This document shows, piece by piece, positions 8,096 through 18,267 of a stretch of 64,000 bases of DNA (position 1 is its first letter; the number at the start of each line of letters is the position of its first letter). The notes beneath the pieces are model-generated. The model did not search any database. It was not told where the DNA came from and saw nothing but the letters and a program-made list of their open reading frames with translations. Source of the DNA: Chryseobacterium glaciei (GTDB lineage Bacteria; Bacteroidota; Bacteroidia; Flavobacteriales; Weeksellaceae); assembly GCF_001648155.1 (NCBI RefSeq), contig NZ_CP015199.1, positions 2,800,501-2,864,500 on the forward strand, written 5' to 3'. Made by a program: the position numbers and the translations under genes.

Positions 8096-11056
8096 ATGAA
8101 GAAACTAACAGCAGGTGTGCTTGTCTTAGTGATATCTTCGTCTTTGGCTGTTGCTAACGCTCAGGAAAAGAAGAAAGATACTCTAAAAACACAAGACATC
8201 GAGGGTGTGGTAGTAACTGCACTTGGTATTAAAAGGGAGAAAAAATCTCTTGGTTATGCTTCGGAAGAGGTTAAAGCTGCAGAATTAACTGGCGGAACTA
8301 CAAATACAGGTAACGTAGCAGCACTGCTTTCTGGTAAAGTTGCTGGTTTACAAGTGAATACGAATAATAACTTCGGAGGATCTTCCAACTTACTTATCAG
8401 AGGTTATAAATCTTTATCCGGAGGCTCACCACTTATTGTAATTGATGGTTCGCCTGTTAATAACAATACAGCAACAGGAGGTCCATTTGATTATGGAAAT
8501 TTCCTCTCAGATATTAACCAAGAGGATATAGAGTCTATCAATGTACTTAAAGGAGCTGCAGCGTCTGCTTTATATGGTGAGAGAGGAAGTGATGGGGTTA
8601 TCTTAATTGTTACTAAAAACGGAAGAGGAAAAGATGATGGAAGTTGGGGAGTTACCCTGACCTCTGGAATTACTGCTGGTTTTGTCGATAAGTCTACTTT
8701 TCCAAAATATCAGGATAAATATGGGGCTGGATATGGAGGAGAGTCTTGGAATGAAGATCCAGGTCCTGGAGGATACAATTATGCTAACTTCGGAGATGAT
8801 GCATCTTACGGACCTGCATTTGATCCTAAACAATTAGTATACCAATGGGATTCATTTGATCCTTCTTCTCCAAATTATGGAAAAGCAACTCCTTGGGTAG
8901 CTGCTAAAAATGGACCTGTCAAATTTTTTGAGACACCAGCTACTTACGTTAATACCATTAGTCTTGAAAAAGGTGATAAAAAATCTAACATTTCATTGGC
9001 ATATACCAATATGCTTTCTAGTGGTTTACTACCAAATTCTGAGCTAAGAAAAAATACGGTATCTGCAAAGTTTAATTATGATTTCACCGATAAATTGCAT
9101 GCATCAGTTTTTTCTACCCTTACATTACAAGATACAAAAGGGAGAAACGAAACAGGGTATTCTGAAAATATCGTTTCTGGATTTAGACAGTGGTGGCAAA
9201 CCAATGTAGACGTTTTAGCATTAAGAGATGCATATGCAAATAATGGAAATAGCAATTTTTCTTGGAATAGAACCTCACCTGATAATGGAACACCTCAATA
9301 CTGGAATAATCCTTATTTCCAAAGGTATCAGAACTATCAATCAGATAGTAGAACAAGAACATTTTCTTATGCTCAGTTGAAATATGACATTTCTAAAAAC
9401 TTTGGTATTACCGGTAAAGTATCCTATGATGACTTGCAGATGGTTATTGAGGAGAGGCTAATGAACGGGTCTATACCTCAGGTTTTTGGAGCATCTGGAC
9501 AAACTGTAGGATCAGGATATGCTAGAACTAATGTAAAGAATACAGAAACTAATTTTGATTTAATTGCTAATTATAAATTCGATATTACTTCTGACCTAAA
9601 TGTGAGTGGTATTGTTGGAGGGAATGTGAGAAGAAATTTAATAGATAATATATACGCTAGTACAGAAGGAGGGTTGTCTAAACCAGGATTGTTTGCATTG
9701 TCTAATTCTTTAGGGGAAATGCTTGCACCTGATGAGACTTACGCACAATTTGTTACTTCAAGTGCCTATGGAACAGCTTCTTTTGGATATAAGAATTTCT
9801 TGTATGTAGATGGAACTTACAGAGTAGATAGAAGTTCCAACCTTCCAAGTGCGAACAATACCTATGATTATTATTCAGCTACTGGGTCTGTAATTCTTTC
9901 AGAATTATGGAAACCGTCTTGGTTAAGCTTTTGGAAAATAAGAGGAAATTATGCAGAAGTAGGTTCTTCTACGACTAATTATAGACTACAAAATACATTT
10001 AAAGCTAGAGGTGGAGGATTATTTAATCAGCCTTATTTCCTAGCTAATCCAAATTTAAAACCTCAGAGATCTAAGGAAACTGAATTTGGTATGGAGGCTA
10101 AATTCTTAAAAAATAGACTAGGTTTTGATGTTGCAGTATATAAGACAAGAACATTTGATCAAATTATTAATCTTCCTGTTTCTTCTGCTACAGGGTACAG
10201 AACTTTCTTGGTAAATGCAGGACAAATTGATAATACAGGGGTTGAAGTGCAGCTAAACGGTACACCTATTAAAACTAATAATTTTACATGGGATGTTGAT
10301 GTAAACTGGTCTAAGAATCAAAATAAAGTAATTTCATTAAACGGAAATTCTCAGAATTATCTATTGGCAACTTATCAAAATGGAGTATCTCTCAATGCTC
10401 GTGTTGGTCAAGCTTTTGGTGCTTTAGTAGGATCGGACTATGTATATGATGCTAATGGGCAAAAAGTAATTGATGAAGAGACAGGGAATTATTTAATAAA
10501 TAATAATCAGGTAATAGGTAATATTACACCAGATTGGATTGGAGGGATTAGAAATAGTTTTCGATATAAAGATTTTTCATTCACTTTCCTTATTGACGTG
10601 AAGCAAGGTGGAAGTGTATATTCTGCAGATATGGCATATGGAATAGAGGGAGGACTTTATAGAGAAACAGCTGATTATAGAGAAAGTGGCGTAATCAATC
10701 CAGGAGTTAATCCTAATGGAAACATCAATACAACACCTACAAGCGATCCTGGGATAAGTGGAAATGTTGATGGATATAACGTTATGCCTCAGAAGAGGTT
10801 TGTGTATGATGCTTCTTATGTAAAATTAAGAGAGGCAAGTATAGGATATAATTTGCCAAAATCTCTATTGGCAAATACTTCTATTCGAGATGCGAAAATT
10901 TCTATTGTAGGAAGAAACCTGTGGATTATTCACAAAAATTTACCTTATGCAGATCCTGAAACAGGAGAAGGTAATGGCCTAGCCTCTAAGGGACAGTCTA
11001 TAGGTTCGTTACCAACGACGCGTGATATAGGTATTGATATAACTTTTAAATTCTAA
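8096..11056 (+). CDS. SusC/RagA family TonB-dependent outer membrane receptor
   Basis: 986 residues. The signal peptide ends at ANA-Q (about residue 22). The SusC signature IEGVVVTALGIKREKKSLGYA begins near residue 35, then the plug (LIRGYKSLSGGSPLIVIDG) and a 22-strand-type beta barrel ending in DITFKF with the terminal aromatic. The usual carboxypeptidase-regulatory-like domain between signal and plug is absent, so this is the short form. It should import a ligand with the adjacent SusD lipoprotein and TonB energy. No polysaccharide-degrading enzymes are nearby, so the substrate could be a peptide, a glycan piece or another oligomer. Confidence 0.96.
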   Translation: MKKLTAGVLVLVISSSLAVANAQEKKKDTLKTQDIEGVVVTALGIKREKKSLGYASEEVKAAELTGGTTNTGNVAALLSGKVAGLQVNTNNNFGGSSNLLIRGYKSLSGGSPLIVIDGSPVNNNTATGGPFDYGNFLSDINQEDIESINVLKGAAASALYGERGSDGVILIVTKNGRGKDDGSWGVTLTSGITAGFVDKSTFPKYQDKYGAGYGGESWNEDPGPGGYNYANFGDDASYGPAFDPKQLVYQWDSFDPSSPNYGKATPWVAAKNGPVKFFETPATYVNTISLEKGDKKSNISLAYTNMLSSGLLPNSELRKNTVSAKFNYDFTDKLHASVFSTLTLQDTKGRNETGYSENIVSGFRQWWQTNVDVLALRDAYANNGNSNFSWNRTSPDNGTPQYWNNPYFQRYQNYQSDSRTRTFSYAQLKYDISKNFGITGKVSYDDLQMVIEERLMNGSIPQVFGASGQTVGSGYARTNVKNTETNFDLIANYKFDITSDLNVSGIVGGNVRRNLIDNIYASTEGGLSKPGLFALSNSLGEMLAPDETYAQFVTSSAYGTASFGYKNFLYVDGTYRVDRSSNLPSANNTYDYYSATGSVILSELWKPSWLSFWKIRGNYAEVGSSTTNYRLQNTFKARGGGLFNQPYFLANPNLKPQRSKETEFGMEAKFLKNRLGFDVAVYKTRTFDQIINLPVSSATGYRTFLVNAGQIDNTGVEVQLNGTPIKTNNFTWDVDVNWSKNQNKVISLNGNSQNYLLATYQNGVSLNARVGQAFGALVGSDYVYDANGQKVIDEETGNYLINNNQVIGNITPDWIGGIRNSFRYKDFSFTFLIDVKQGGSVYSADMAYGIEGGLYRETADYRESGVINPGVNPNGNINTTPTSDPGISGNVDGYNVMPQKRFVYDASYVKLREASIGYNLPKSLLANTSIRDAKISIVGRNLWIIHKNLPYADPETGEGNGLASKGQSIGSLPTTRDIGIDITFKF

Positions 11057-11063
11057 ATTAATA

Positions 11064-12524
11064 ATGAAAAAAATATTTTTAATACTAAGTTTTACTTCAT
11101 TAATATTGACTTTAACTTCTTGTGAAAGAGATATAACGTCTTTAAATGAAGATCCGAAACACCCGTCAGAAGTTCCTTCTGGTGTGCTTTTCGCTAGTGC
11201 AGAACAGGTTTTGCTTGATCAGTTAATGACAACTAATGTTAATCGTAATATTTCTCGGTTTTTTACTCAACAGTGGTCTCAAACAACTTATATTGGTGAG
11301 AGTAGATATAATATGTCTTCAAGACCTATTCCAAGAAACCATTATAATTATATGATGGCATCATCTTCTGCTACAGTTAATTCTCCTGGAATTTTATCAG
11401 CACTAAGAGATGCTAAAAAATTTTTAGATGGAGAAGCGGGAACTCCTGCTCAAAAAAATAATAATCTTGCCATGATAGAATTGGTGAATGTTTATGCTTG
11501 GGCTAATTTAGTTGATACCTATGGAGATATTCCTTATTTTGGAGCATTAAAGGCTACTCCTGAAAATCCAGGGTCTGCAGAAATTCCTTATGATGATGCC
11601 AAAGTAATTTATTTGGATCTGATCAAAAGAGTTGATGATGCTCTCGCGATGATCAACGTTACTGAAAAAGGATACTCAAATGATTTGATCTATAAAGGAG
11701 ATATGATTAAATGGAGAAAAATGGGAAATTCTTTAAAATTTAGAATGGCCGTTACTCTATCAGATGTGGAGCCTGCATTAGCTAAAACATATGCGGAAGC
11801 AGCATTTACAAATGGTTTATTTACAGCACCAGAGGATAATTTTGGATTAAAAACATTTCCTTCAGGACAGTTTTCTAATCCGGTTTATCAGGATGTAATA
11901 CAATCTGGTAGAAATGATTTTGTTCCTTCAGATGTTTTGGTAAACTTTATGAATACTACTGTTGACCCAAGAAGAGCAGCTTGGTTTACAACTGTTGGAG
12001 GCGCTTATGTTGGAGGGGTATATGCTAGGCAAAACCCATTTAGTAATTATTCTCATTTTACCGATGCTATTACCGGAGAAAATGCACAGGGGTATTTATT
12101 AGATTACACTGAGATTTTGTTTTTGAGAACTGAAGCAGCGCAGAGAGGATTTAATGTTGGAGGTACTGCTCCTGCTTTGTACGCTGATGCTATTATGGCC
12201 TCTATGACAGAATATGGGATAAGTAACGCAAACGCAGTAACTTATATTGCTGCTAATCCTTATAACGCTGCCAATTGGAAAAAATCTATAGGAGAGCAGT
12301 CATGGGTTGCGATGTTTAATAAAGGTTTTCAAGCTTGGAATTTTTCTAGAAGATTAGATTTTCCAGTATTTGTGAATCCAAGTAATTCTGTTGTTGAATC
12401 AGTACCGGTAAGAATGAGATATTCTGATCAAGAATATCTTTTAAATGCTAATAGTGTGAATGCTGCTGCTACAAAGATTGGTGGAGATAAAGTGTCAACA
12501 AAAATCTTTTGGGATAAATTTTAA
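11064..12524 (+). CDS. SusD/RagB family surface lipoprotein
   Basis: 486 residues beginning 7 bases after the SusC stop. The lipoprotein signal peptide ends at LTSC with Cys20, then ERDITSLNEDPKHP, the start typical of the SusD-like_2 (SusD/RagB outer membrane lipoprotein) family. Helical TPR-type repeats are expected through the middle (for example AMIELVNVYAWANLVDTYGDIPY). It acts as the lid and ligand-capture partner of the SusC barrel on the cell surface. The pairing and order are the standard Bacteroidota arrangement. Confidence 0.95.
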   Translation: MKKIFLILSFTSLILTLTSCERDITSLNEDPKHPSEVPSGVLFASAEQVLLDQLMTTNVNRNISRFFTQQWSQTTYIGESRYNMSSRPIPRNHYNYMMASSSATVNSPGILSALRDAKKFLDGEAGTPAQKNNNLAMIELVNVYAWANLVDTYGDIPYFGALKATPENPGSAEIPYDDAKVIYLDLIKRVDDALAMINVTEKGYSNDLIYKGDMIKWRKMGNSLKFRMAVTLSDVEPALAKTYAEAAFTNGLFTAPEDNFGLKTFPSGQFSNPVYQDVIQSGRNDFVPSDVLVNFMNTTVDPRRAAWFTTVGGAYVGGVYARQNPFSNYSHFTDAITGENAQGYLLDYTEILFLRTEAAQRGFNVGGTAPALYADAIMASMTEYGISNANAVTYIAANPYNAANWKKSIGEQSWVAMFNKGFQAWNFSRRLDFPVFVNPSNSVVESVPVRMRYSDQEYLLNANSVNAAATKIGGDKVSTKIFWDKF

Positions 12525-12540
12525 ATTAACTGATAATAAT

Positions 12541-12561
12541 CCAGACAAATATTTTGTCTGG
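12541..12561 (+). promoter_or_regulatory. Intercistronic hairpin after susD
   Basis: CCAGACAAA / TTTGTCTGG, nine perfect pairs with a TAT loop, 16 bases after the susD stop and 20 bases before the next ATG. There is no T-run, so partial termination or mRNA processing is more likely than full termination. Confidence 0.55.
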
Positions 12562-12580
12562 ATAATGAAAAGTATGTTAT

Positions 12581-13021
12581 ATGAAGTATATTATTGTCAT
12601 TTTCCTTTTATTGGGAATGGTTTCATGCTCTACTGATGAGCCTAATGTTATTGTAGAAAATACAAGTATCAATGGAAACTGGAAACCTTATAAGTATATT
12701 TTTAGAGGTAAGGACATTATGTTAAACGAATGTGAGAGTAAGGGCCAGCTATTAATCAATACAGATTTCTCTGGAGTATATGAAAGATATGGTCTTTCAG
12801 ACTCAGGCAATTGTAATACATTGGATTCATTTGAAGGGAACTGGAAGTATGATAATTTAAATACTTTAATACTAACCTATATAGAATCTGGAGCGACTAA
12901 AACACTGACTAAAAAAGTTAATTCATATTCTGATATAGAACTCCGAATTAATGATAATAGTAAAAATTTAGATAATGTACCCGGAAATGATGAAGGAATC
13001 TTAGTTTATAGAAAATATTAA
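12581..13021 (+). CDS. Lipocalin-like lipoprotein
   Basis: 146 residues. The lipobox gives Cys16 (LGMVSC), then a linker and a stretch with the Bacteroidota lipocalin-like pattern: SINGNWKPYKYIF, a pair of cysteines near the middle, and SFEGNWKYDNLNTLILTY. It should be a small periplasmic-face or surface lipoprotein with an eight-strand barrel. It follows susC-susD after a hairpin and is followed by a terminator, so it may be co-transcribed as an accessory of the uptake system. No ligand can be inferred. Confidence 0.75.
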   Translation: MKYIIVIFLLLGMVSCSTDEPNVIVENTSINGNWKPYKYIFRGKDIMLNECESKGQLLINTDFSGVYERYGLSDSGNCNTLDSFEGNWKYDNLNTLILTYIESGATKTLTKKVNSYSDIELRINDNSKNLDNVPGNDEGILVYRKY

Positions 13022-13040
13022 TTTATTTAACATTCATATT

Positions 13041-13066
13041 AAAAACCGCCTCTGGGCGGTTTTTTT
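13041..13066 (+). terminator. Terminator of the susC-susD-lipoprotein unit
   Basis: AAAAACCGCC / GGCGGTTTTT stem with a TCTG loop and a T-run, 19 bases after the stop codon. Symmetrical A and T flanks. Confidence 0.92.
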
Positions 13067-13073
13067 ATTTCCG

Positions 13074-13081
13074 TATATTTG
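13074..13081 (+). promoter_or_regulatory. -7 promoter box of argS
   Basis: TATATTTG, exact TAnnTTTG, directly after the preceding terminator and 62 bases before the argS ATG. Confidence 0.5.
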
Positions 13082-13143
13082 TACTTCAAAATTGTGAGAT
13101 CAAATAAGGCTAATTCTATCCGGTCTTAAAAAATAATAGATAC

Positions 13144-14904
13144 ATGAATATTAAAGATATATTAGAAGAAAAACTTTCGGAGATTATTTTAAACGTATAC
13201 CAGTTGAAGGATATCAATCTGGAAGTTCAGGAAAATAAAACTGAATTTGAAGGTGACTTTACGATCGTAACATTTCCTTTGGTAAAGCAATTGAAAAAAA
13301 ATCCCGAAAGTATTGGGGTTGAATTAGGCGAAGCTTTAACAGAACAAACAGAATTACTGGAAAGTTTTAATGTGGTTAAAGGTTTCCTTAATGTTAAAGT
13401 AAAAAATCAATTCTTTGTAGATCAGTTTAGATGGGTAACAGAAGGTTTTTCAAAAATAGAAAAGAAAAATTCTGCGGTGATGGTAGAGTATTCTTCTCCG
13501 AATACCAATAAACCTTTGCATTTAGGGCATGTCAGAAATAATTTATTAGGTTTTTCTGTTGCGCAGATTCTTAAAGAAGCAGGATATGACGTGATTAAAT
13601 CTCAAATCATCAATGATAGAGGAATTCATATCTGTAAGTCAATGTTGGCTTGGGAGAAGTTTGGAAAAGGAGAAACTCCGGAAACTACCAATACAAAAGG
13701 AGATAAATTTGTAGGAAATTATTATGTAGAATTCGATAAAAACTACAAAAAAGAAATTTCTGAATTGGTTGCCCAAGGTTCAACTGAAGATCAGGCTAAA
13801 AAAGATGCTCCATTGATTGTTGAAGCTCAAAAAATGTTGTTGGATTGGGAAAATGGAGACGAAACCGTAAGAAATCTTTGGAAAGAAATGAATTCTTGGG
13901 TTTATAAAGGTTTTAGCGAAACTTACAAAAGATTAGGCGTTGATTTCGACCAAGTTCAATATGAAAGCAATACATATATTTTAGGAAAAGACCTTATTCA
14001 GCAAGGTTTGGAGAAAGGTATTTTATACCAAAAAGAAGATGGTTCGGTTTGGTGTGACCTTACGGATGAAGGCTTGGATCAAAAATTATTGTTGCGTTCA
14101 GACGGAACTTCGGTTTATATGACTCAGGATTTGGGTACGGCGGTTGAGCGTTTTAAAGAAAATAATATTCAGAAATTAATTTATACTGTAGGAAATGAGC
14201 AGGATTACCATTTTCAGGTTTTATTTAAGATCTTGAAAAAATTAGGATATTCTTGGGCAGATCAATTGTTCCATTTATCTTACGGAATGGTGGAACTTCC
14301 TAATGGGAAAATGAAATCCCGTGAAGGAACTGTTGTAGATGCAGACGACTTGATGCAGGGAATGTATGAAGAAGCAAAATTGAAAGCAACCGAACAAGGA
14401 AGATTAGAAGGTCTTTTGGACGAAGAAAAAGAAGTTTCATACGAAATTATAGGTCAGGCTGCATTGAAATATTTTATGCTAAAAGTTGATCCTAAGAAAA
14501 AAATGCTGTTCAATCCAGAAGAAAGTATTGATTTTAATGGGAATACAGGACCTTTCATTTTATATACTTATGCTCGTATTCAATCTTTATTATCTAAAGC
14601 GAATTATCAGCATAAAGAAGTTGCTGTAGTTGAGTTCAATCAACCAGAAAAGGAATTAATTATGCTTTTATCTAATTATAAAGGAATTGTTGAAAAAGCT
14701 GCAGAATCTCTGAGCCCAGCCTTAGTAGCCAATTATTTATATGATTTGGTTAAATCTTACAATTCATTCTATCAAAGTAATAAGATTTTAATATTGGAAG
14801 ATGAAAATTTAAAGCAAGCTCGTTTGAACTTATCAGACCTTACAGCAAAAACGATACAAAAATCATTAGGGTTACTGGGAATAGGAACGGTAAACAGAAT
14901 GTAA
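13144..14904 (+). CDS. argS: Arginyl-tRNA synthetase
   Basis: 586 residues. An N-terminal Arg-tRNA-synthetase domain (about 1-90) precedes the class I catalytic core, with the HIGH motif as HLGH in PNTNKPLHLGHVRNN and the KMSKS-like loop as KMKSREGTVV. The C-terminal DALR anticodon-binding domain ends in LGLLGIGTVNRM, the conserved family terminus. It charges tRNA-Arg. It is a single gene between two terminators. Confidence 0.97.
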   Translation: MNIKDILEEKLSEIILNVYQLKDINLEVQENKTEFEGDFTIVTFPLVKQLKKNPESIGVELGEALTEQTELLESFNVVKGFLNVKVKNQFFVDQFRWVTEGFSKIEKKNSAVMVEYSSPNTNKPLHLGHVRNNLLGFSVAQILKEAGYDVIKSQIINDRGIHICKSMLAWEKFGKGETPETTNTKGDKFVGNYYVEFDKNYKKEISELVAQGSTEDQAKKDAPLIVEAQKMLLDWENGDETVRNLWKEMNSWVYKGFSETYKRLGVDFDQVQYESNTYILGKDLIQQGLEKGILYQKEDGSVWCDLTDEGLDQKLLLRSDGTSVYMTQDLGTAVERFKENNIQKLIYTVGNEQDYHFQVLFKILKKLGYSWADQLFHLSYGMVELPNGKMKSREGTVVDADDLMQGMYEEAKLKATEQGRLEGLLDEEKEVSYEIIGQAALKYFMLKVDPKKKMLFNPEESIDFNGNTGPFILYTYARIQSLLSKANYQHKEVAVVEFNQPEKELIMLLSNYKGIVEKAAESLSPALVANYLYDLVKSYNSFYQSNKILILEDENLKQARLNLSDLTAKTIQKSLGLLGIGTVNRM

Positions 14905-14908
14905 AAAT

Positions 14909-14940
14909 AAAAGCCTCTCGAAATTTTCAAGAGGCTTTTT
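14909..14940. terminator. Bidirectional terminator between argS and the YihY-family gene
   Basis: AAGCCTCT / AGAGGCTT stem with an AT-rich loop, A-rich on the left and a T-run on the right. It sits between convergent genes. Confidence 0.85.
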
Positions 14941-14959
14941 TATGTGTTTAATATCAGAT

Positions 14960-15889
14960 TCAGACTTGAGGAGTTTGATTTTTGTGACTTTCTTCGTAAA
15001 GCTTTGCAGCGCTCCATTTTGCGTGTTTTGATGGAACAATTTTATATCCTTTTTTATAGGTATAAACCTTGGTAAATTCGGCTCCGAAGAACACGAGCAT
15101 ACAGGAATAATTAATCCACATCATAATTAAGATGACAGTTCCGGCTGTTCCAAAAGCAGATGTAGGTTTGAAATTTCCAAAGTAAAGACTCAATAAAAAT
15201 TTACCTAATGTAAATAAAAGTGTCGTTAAAAAAGCGCCTTTCCAAACCGGTCTCCAATTGATTTGTACATCTGGAAGAAATTTGAACATTAATGCAAACA
15301 TCAACATTACCAATCCGAAACCGACTCCAAAATTGACTAATTCTACTAATAAATAAGTCTCGAAACCGAAATATTTAGTAATGATATTATTGAAAACACT
15401 TATTAATGAAGATAAAATCATGGTAATCATTAATAAAAAACCAATCATAAGAATCATTCCTAATGAATTGGCTCTGTCTAATAAAAATTTAATTAAAGCT
15501 TTTTTAGGAGCAGACTGTACGTCCCAAAGACTATTCAATGAATGTTGAAGCTGGAAAAATAGAGTGGTAGAACCAAAAACCAAGGAACCAATCCCCACAA
15601 TTTTCATGAAAATATTTTGTTTATCAATCAAAGCTCCGGCAATCATACTTTCTACACTTTTTGAAACTTCAGCTCCCATAATTCCGCTGATCTGGTTACT
15701 TATTTCACCACGAATAGCTTCTTCACCGAAGAAATTACCCGCGATCCAAATAATAATAATCAACAAACCAGGAATAGAAAAAATAGCATAATAGGCAAGA
15801 CTCGCAGAATCTCTTGATGCGTTGGAATTATTCCATTCGTCGAAAGTTTCTTTTAAAACCTCCCAGAAAAATTTTGCGTTTTTTACCAT
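14960..15889 (-). CDS. YihY/BrkB family inner membrane protein
   Basis: 309 residues when started at the ATG 15889 (MVKNAKFFWEVLKETFDEW). A longer frame opens at 15991, but that extension overlaps the end of tamL and lacks family similarity. About six membrane segments, with the family pattern DSASLAYYAIFSIPGLLIIII, LFFQLQHSLNSLWDV and SAFGTAGTVILIMMWINYSCMLVFFGAEFTK. The family (once misnamed RNase BN) has no firmly established function. It follows tamL by 50 bases on the same strand and may be in the tamB-tamL transcript. Confidence 0.92.
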   Translation of the reverse strand: MVKNAKFFWEVLKETFDEWNNSNASRDSASLAYYAIFSIPGLLIIIIWIAGNFFGEEAIRGEISNQISGIMGAEVSKSVESMIAGALIDKQNIFMKIVGIGSLVFGSTTLFFQLQHSLNSLWDVQSAPKKALIKFLLDRANSLGMILMIGFLLMITMILSSLISVFNNIITKYFGFETYLLVELVNFGVGFGLVMLMFALMFKFLPDVQINWRPVWKGAFLTTLLFTLGKFLLSLYFGNFKPTSAFGTAGTVILIMMWINYSCMLVFFGAEFTKVYTYKKGYKIVPSKHAKWSAAKLYEESHKNQTPQV

Positions 15890-15939
15890 ACAATTGTGTT
15901 TAAATAGATCAACTAAAATCAATATTGAAAATCCAAAAT

Positions 15940-18267
15940 TTAAAAAGGATATCCAATTGCTATATTTAATATAAGATTGTCTTTTCTCCAACTTGAGTCC
16001 CCGAAATTAATTCGGTCAACTGTCCATCGATCTCCTTTTTCATAATAAGGAACTCTCAATGGCATTGCCAGATCTAATCTTAAAATTAGAATAGAGAAAT
16101 CAAGTCTTAGACCAACTCCGGCTCCTACGGCAATTTCATTAAAAAAATCTTTGGTGAATTTTGCTCCTGGTCTTGAAGGATCGTCATGCATTAGCCAAAC
16201 ATTTCCTGCATCTACAAAGGCAGCTACATTTAAAAATTTGTATAGATTAGCTCGATATTCAGCATTTAATTCTAATTTAATATCACCAGATTGATCTATT
16301 ATAAATTCTTGCCCAACTTTTCGGGGATCAAAACTTCCAGGACCTAAAGTTCTTGCACGGAATGCACGAATACTGTTACTTCCTCCCGTAAAAAACTGTT
16401 TAGAAAAAGGGACAAATTCTGAATTCCCATACGGATAAGCTATCCCACCAATAAATCTGCTGGCAAATGAACTCTTCTCTGTAAATTTATGATAGAACCT
16501 TACATCATTTTCAATTTTTGCATATTGACTGAATGGAACTCCGAAAATTTCTTTTTGTTTATCTTTTTTAGCGTTGGCACCTGTTACTAATCCTGTAATA
16601 TTTCCTGCAAGATCCAACGTTCCTTTATAGTAGAATGTATTGGTTTTCGGAAGCATAGTATTGGTATAAGTATAACTATAAGTAGGTCCGAAAATAAGTT
16701 GTTTGGCAACTACTCTTCGCATAGCATCACTTTTTGCGGCTAAGGAGTTATATAATTCTGTAACGTTTGCAGGCGAAACAAGTGTTATGTCAATTACCTT
16801 TAAATCATGTTCTTTTCTGGCATTCTCTTTCCATACATATCCAAATGAGGCACTAAAATTATTTAGCTTATAATATTCTGTACGGTTTAGTAATTCATAG
16901 CCTAACGTAATATTGGTTCTCGGAACAAAAGCACTCGAAGAATTGAAACGGAACGGCGCAACAATTCTTGGGATAGAAAGTTGAACATTCGCTCCCGCAC
17001 GGAAAATATTTTTTGCATTTTCCTGACCTCCCATTTGTACATCAAAAGCTCCATAAACAGCTGCTTTAAATTGCTCTGCTCCTTTAAAGAAGTTTCTGTG
17101 AGTCCAGTTAAGGTTCAATTCACTACCTGCGTAATTAGCAGAGTTTGTTCTTCCTAAAGCTTCCAGTCTAAGTGACTGAATTTGTCTTGGTGTCAATAAA
17201 TAATAGGCATCAAATTTATGGTTTAAAGAATCTGAAACAACAAATTCATTTTTCACAAATTTGAAGACTCCTAAACTGATCAAACGGTTTAAAGAAAGAT
17301 TATGATTGGAGCGATTGTACAAATCACCTTTTTTAAAATATAATGCTCTGTCAAAAATTTTTGGTTTAAATTTATGCTGAGGATCAATTACATAAATATC
17401 ATCATAGGCATACTTTGCAAGAGAATCCGGATTCATCGGAACACTGTATTTTCCTTTTTTTACATCCTGAATATTATAGGTAGGAAAAACAATCACATTA
17501 TTAATGCTGAATTGCTCTGTTGCCAACTCCGGAGTGTCTTCTTTCAGTTTTACATTCAATTCAACTTTATGACCTTTGCTAACCGTACTGTCTGCCTGAA
17601 CAATAATATTATCTGCACTGAAATAATAAAAACCTCTTTCTTTTAAGCCATTATCAATACGATCTCTTTCACTTTTAATAACATCAAGATCAAATGGATT
17701 TCCTGATTTTAAAAATGTTTTATTGGTAAAAGTCTGAATTTCTTTATTGATCAAAGAGGAATCTTTTTGAAATTTAACATTGCTTATTAAATATCTTGCT
17801 CCCGGTCTTAATGTATAAATTACCTGCGCTTTCTTGTTTTTAGAAACCGTATCGTAAGTTGCTTTTGCATTAAAATATCCTTTGTTTTCAGAATAATTCT
17901 GAATGATATCTTTGTTGAATTCACGATCAACATCTCCTAATAAAACAGGTTTTTCACCTACTTTATATTTTAGCCAATAATTAAAACCTTTATCTTTTTT
18001 TGGTTCTTTGGCGATGTTATAGAAATATAATTTTGGACGTAATCCTAATATCGTTGAATTAGGTTTTGGAACTAAATTCTCTTCCAAAGCAGCTTGAAGT
18101 TCGTTTTTATCTTTTTTGGAGATTGTATCATTTTCGATTTTTACTTCTCCTCCGGTATAAAGCATTTGTCCTTCCTTCAGAAACTTTGTATTACTACACG
18201 AAAGAGTAACCGCAGCAAATCCGGAAGCGAGCAAATATTTATAATATATATTCAATTTACTTTTCAT
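15940..18267 (-). CDS. tamL: TamL, BamA/TamA-family outer membrane lipoprotein
   Basis: 775 residues. A lipobox with Cys24 (TLSCSNTKFLKEGQ) is followed by POTRA-like repeats (about 30-380) and a 16-strand Omp85 barrel ending GYPF. The L6 loop motif appears as SIRAFRARTLGPG, the TamL form of VRGY. The lipid anchor distinguishes Bacteroidota TamL from proteobacterial TamA. It is translationally coupled to tamB: the tamB stop TAA and this ATG share one base (TAATG at 18267). The pair is expected to act in outer membrane lipid transport or protein assembly. Confidence 0.95.
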   Translation of the reverse strand: MKSKLNIYYKYLLASGFAAVTLSCSNTKFLKEGQMLYTGGEVKIENDTISKKDKNELQAALEENLVPKPNSTILGLRPKLYFYNIAKEPKKDKGFNYWLKYKVGEKPVLLGDVDREFNKDIIQNYSENKGYFNAKATYDTVSKNKKAQVIYTLRPGARYLISNVKFQKDSSLINKEIQTFTNKTFLKSGNPFDLDVIKSERDRIDNGLKERGFYYFSADNIIVQADSTVSKGHKVELNVKLKEDTPELATEQFSINNVIVFPTYNIQDVKKGKYSVPMNPDSLAKYAYDDIYVIDPQHKFKPKIFDRALYFKKGDLYNRSNHNLSLNRLISLGVFKFVKNEFVVSDSLNHKFDAYYLLTPRQIQSLRLEALGRTNSANYAGSELNLNWTHRNFFKGAEQFKAAVYGAFDVQMGGQENAKNIFRAGANVQLSIPRIVAPFRFNSSSAFVPRTNITLGYELLNRTEYYKLNNFSASFGYVWKENARKEHDLKVIDITLVSPANVTELYNSLAAKSDAMRRVVAKQLIFGPTYSYTYTNTMLPKTNTFYYKGTLDLAGNITGLVTGANAKKDKQKEIFGVPFSQYAKIENDVRFYHKFTEKSSFASRFIGGIAYPYGNSEFVPFSKQFFTGGSNSIRAFRARTLGPGSFDPRKVGQEFIIDQSGDIKLELNAEYRANLYKFLNVAAFVDAGNVWLMHDDPSRPGAKFTKDFFNEIAVGAGVGLRLDFSILILRLDLAMPLRVPYYEKGDRWTVDRINFGDSSWRKDNLILNIAIGYPF

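Noticed and set aside
15890..15991. N-terminal extension of the YihY-family protein
   Set aside because: It overlaps the tamL coding end, and the family's own start fits the ATG at 15889.
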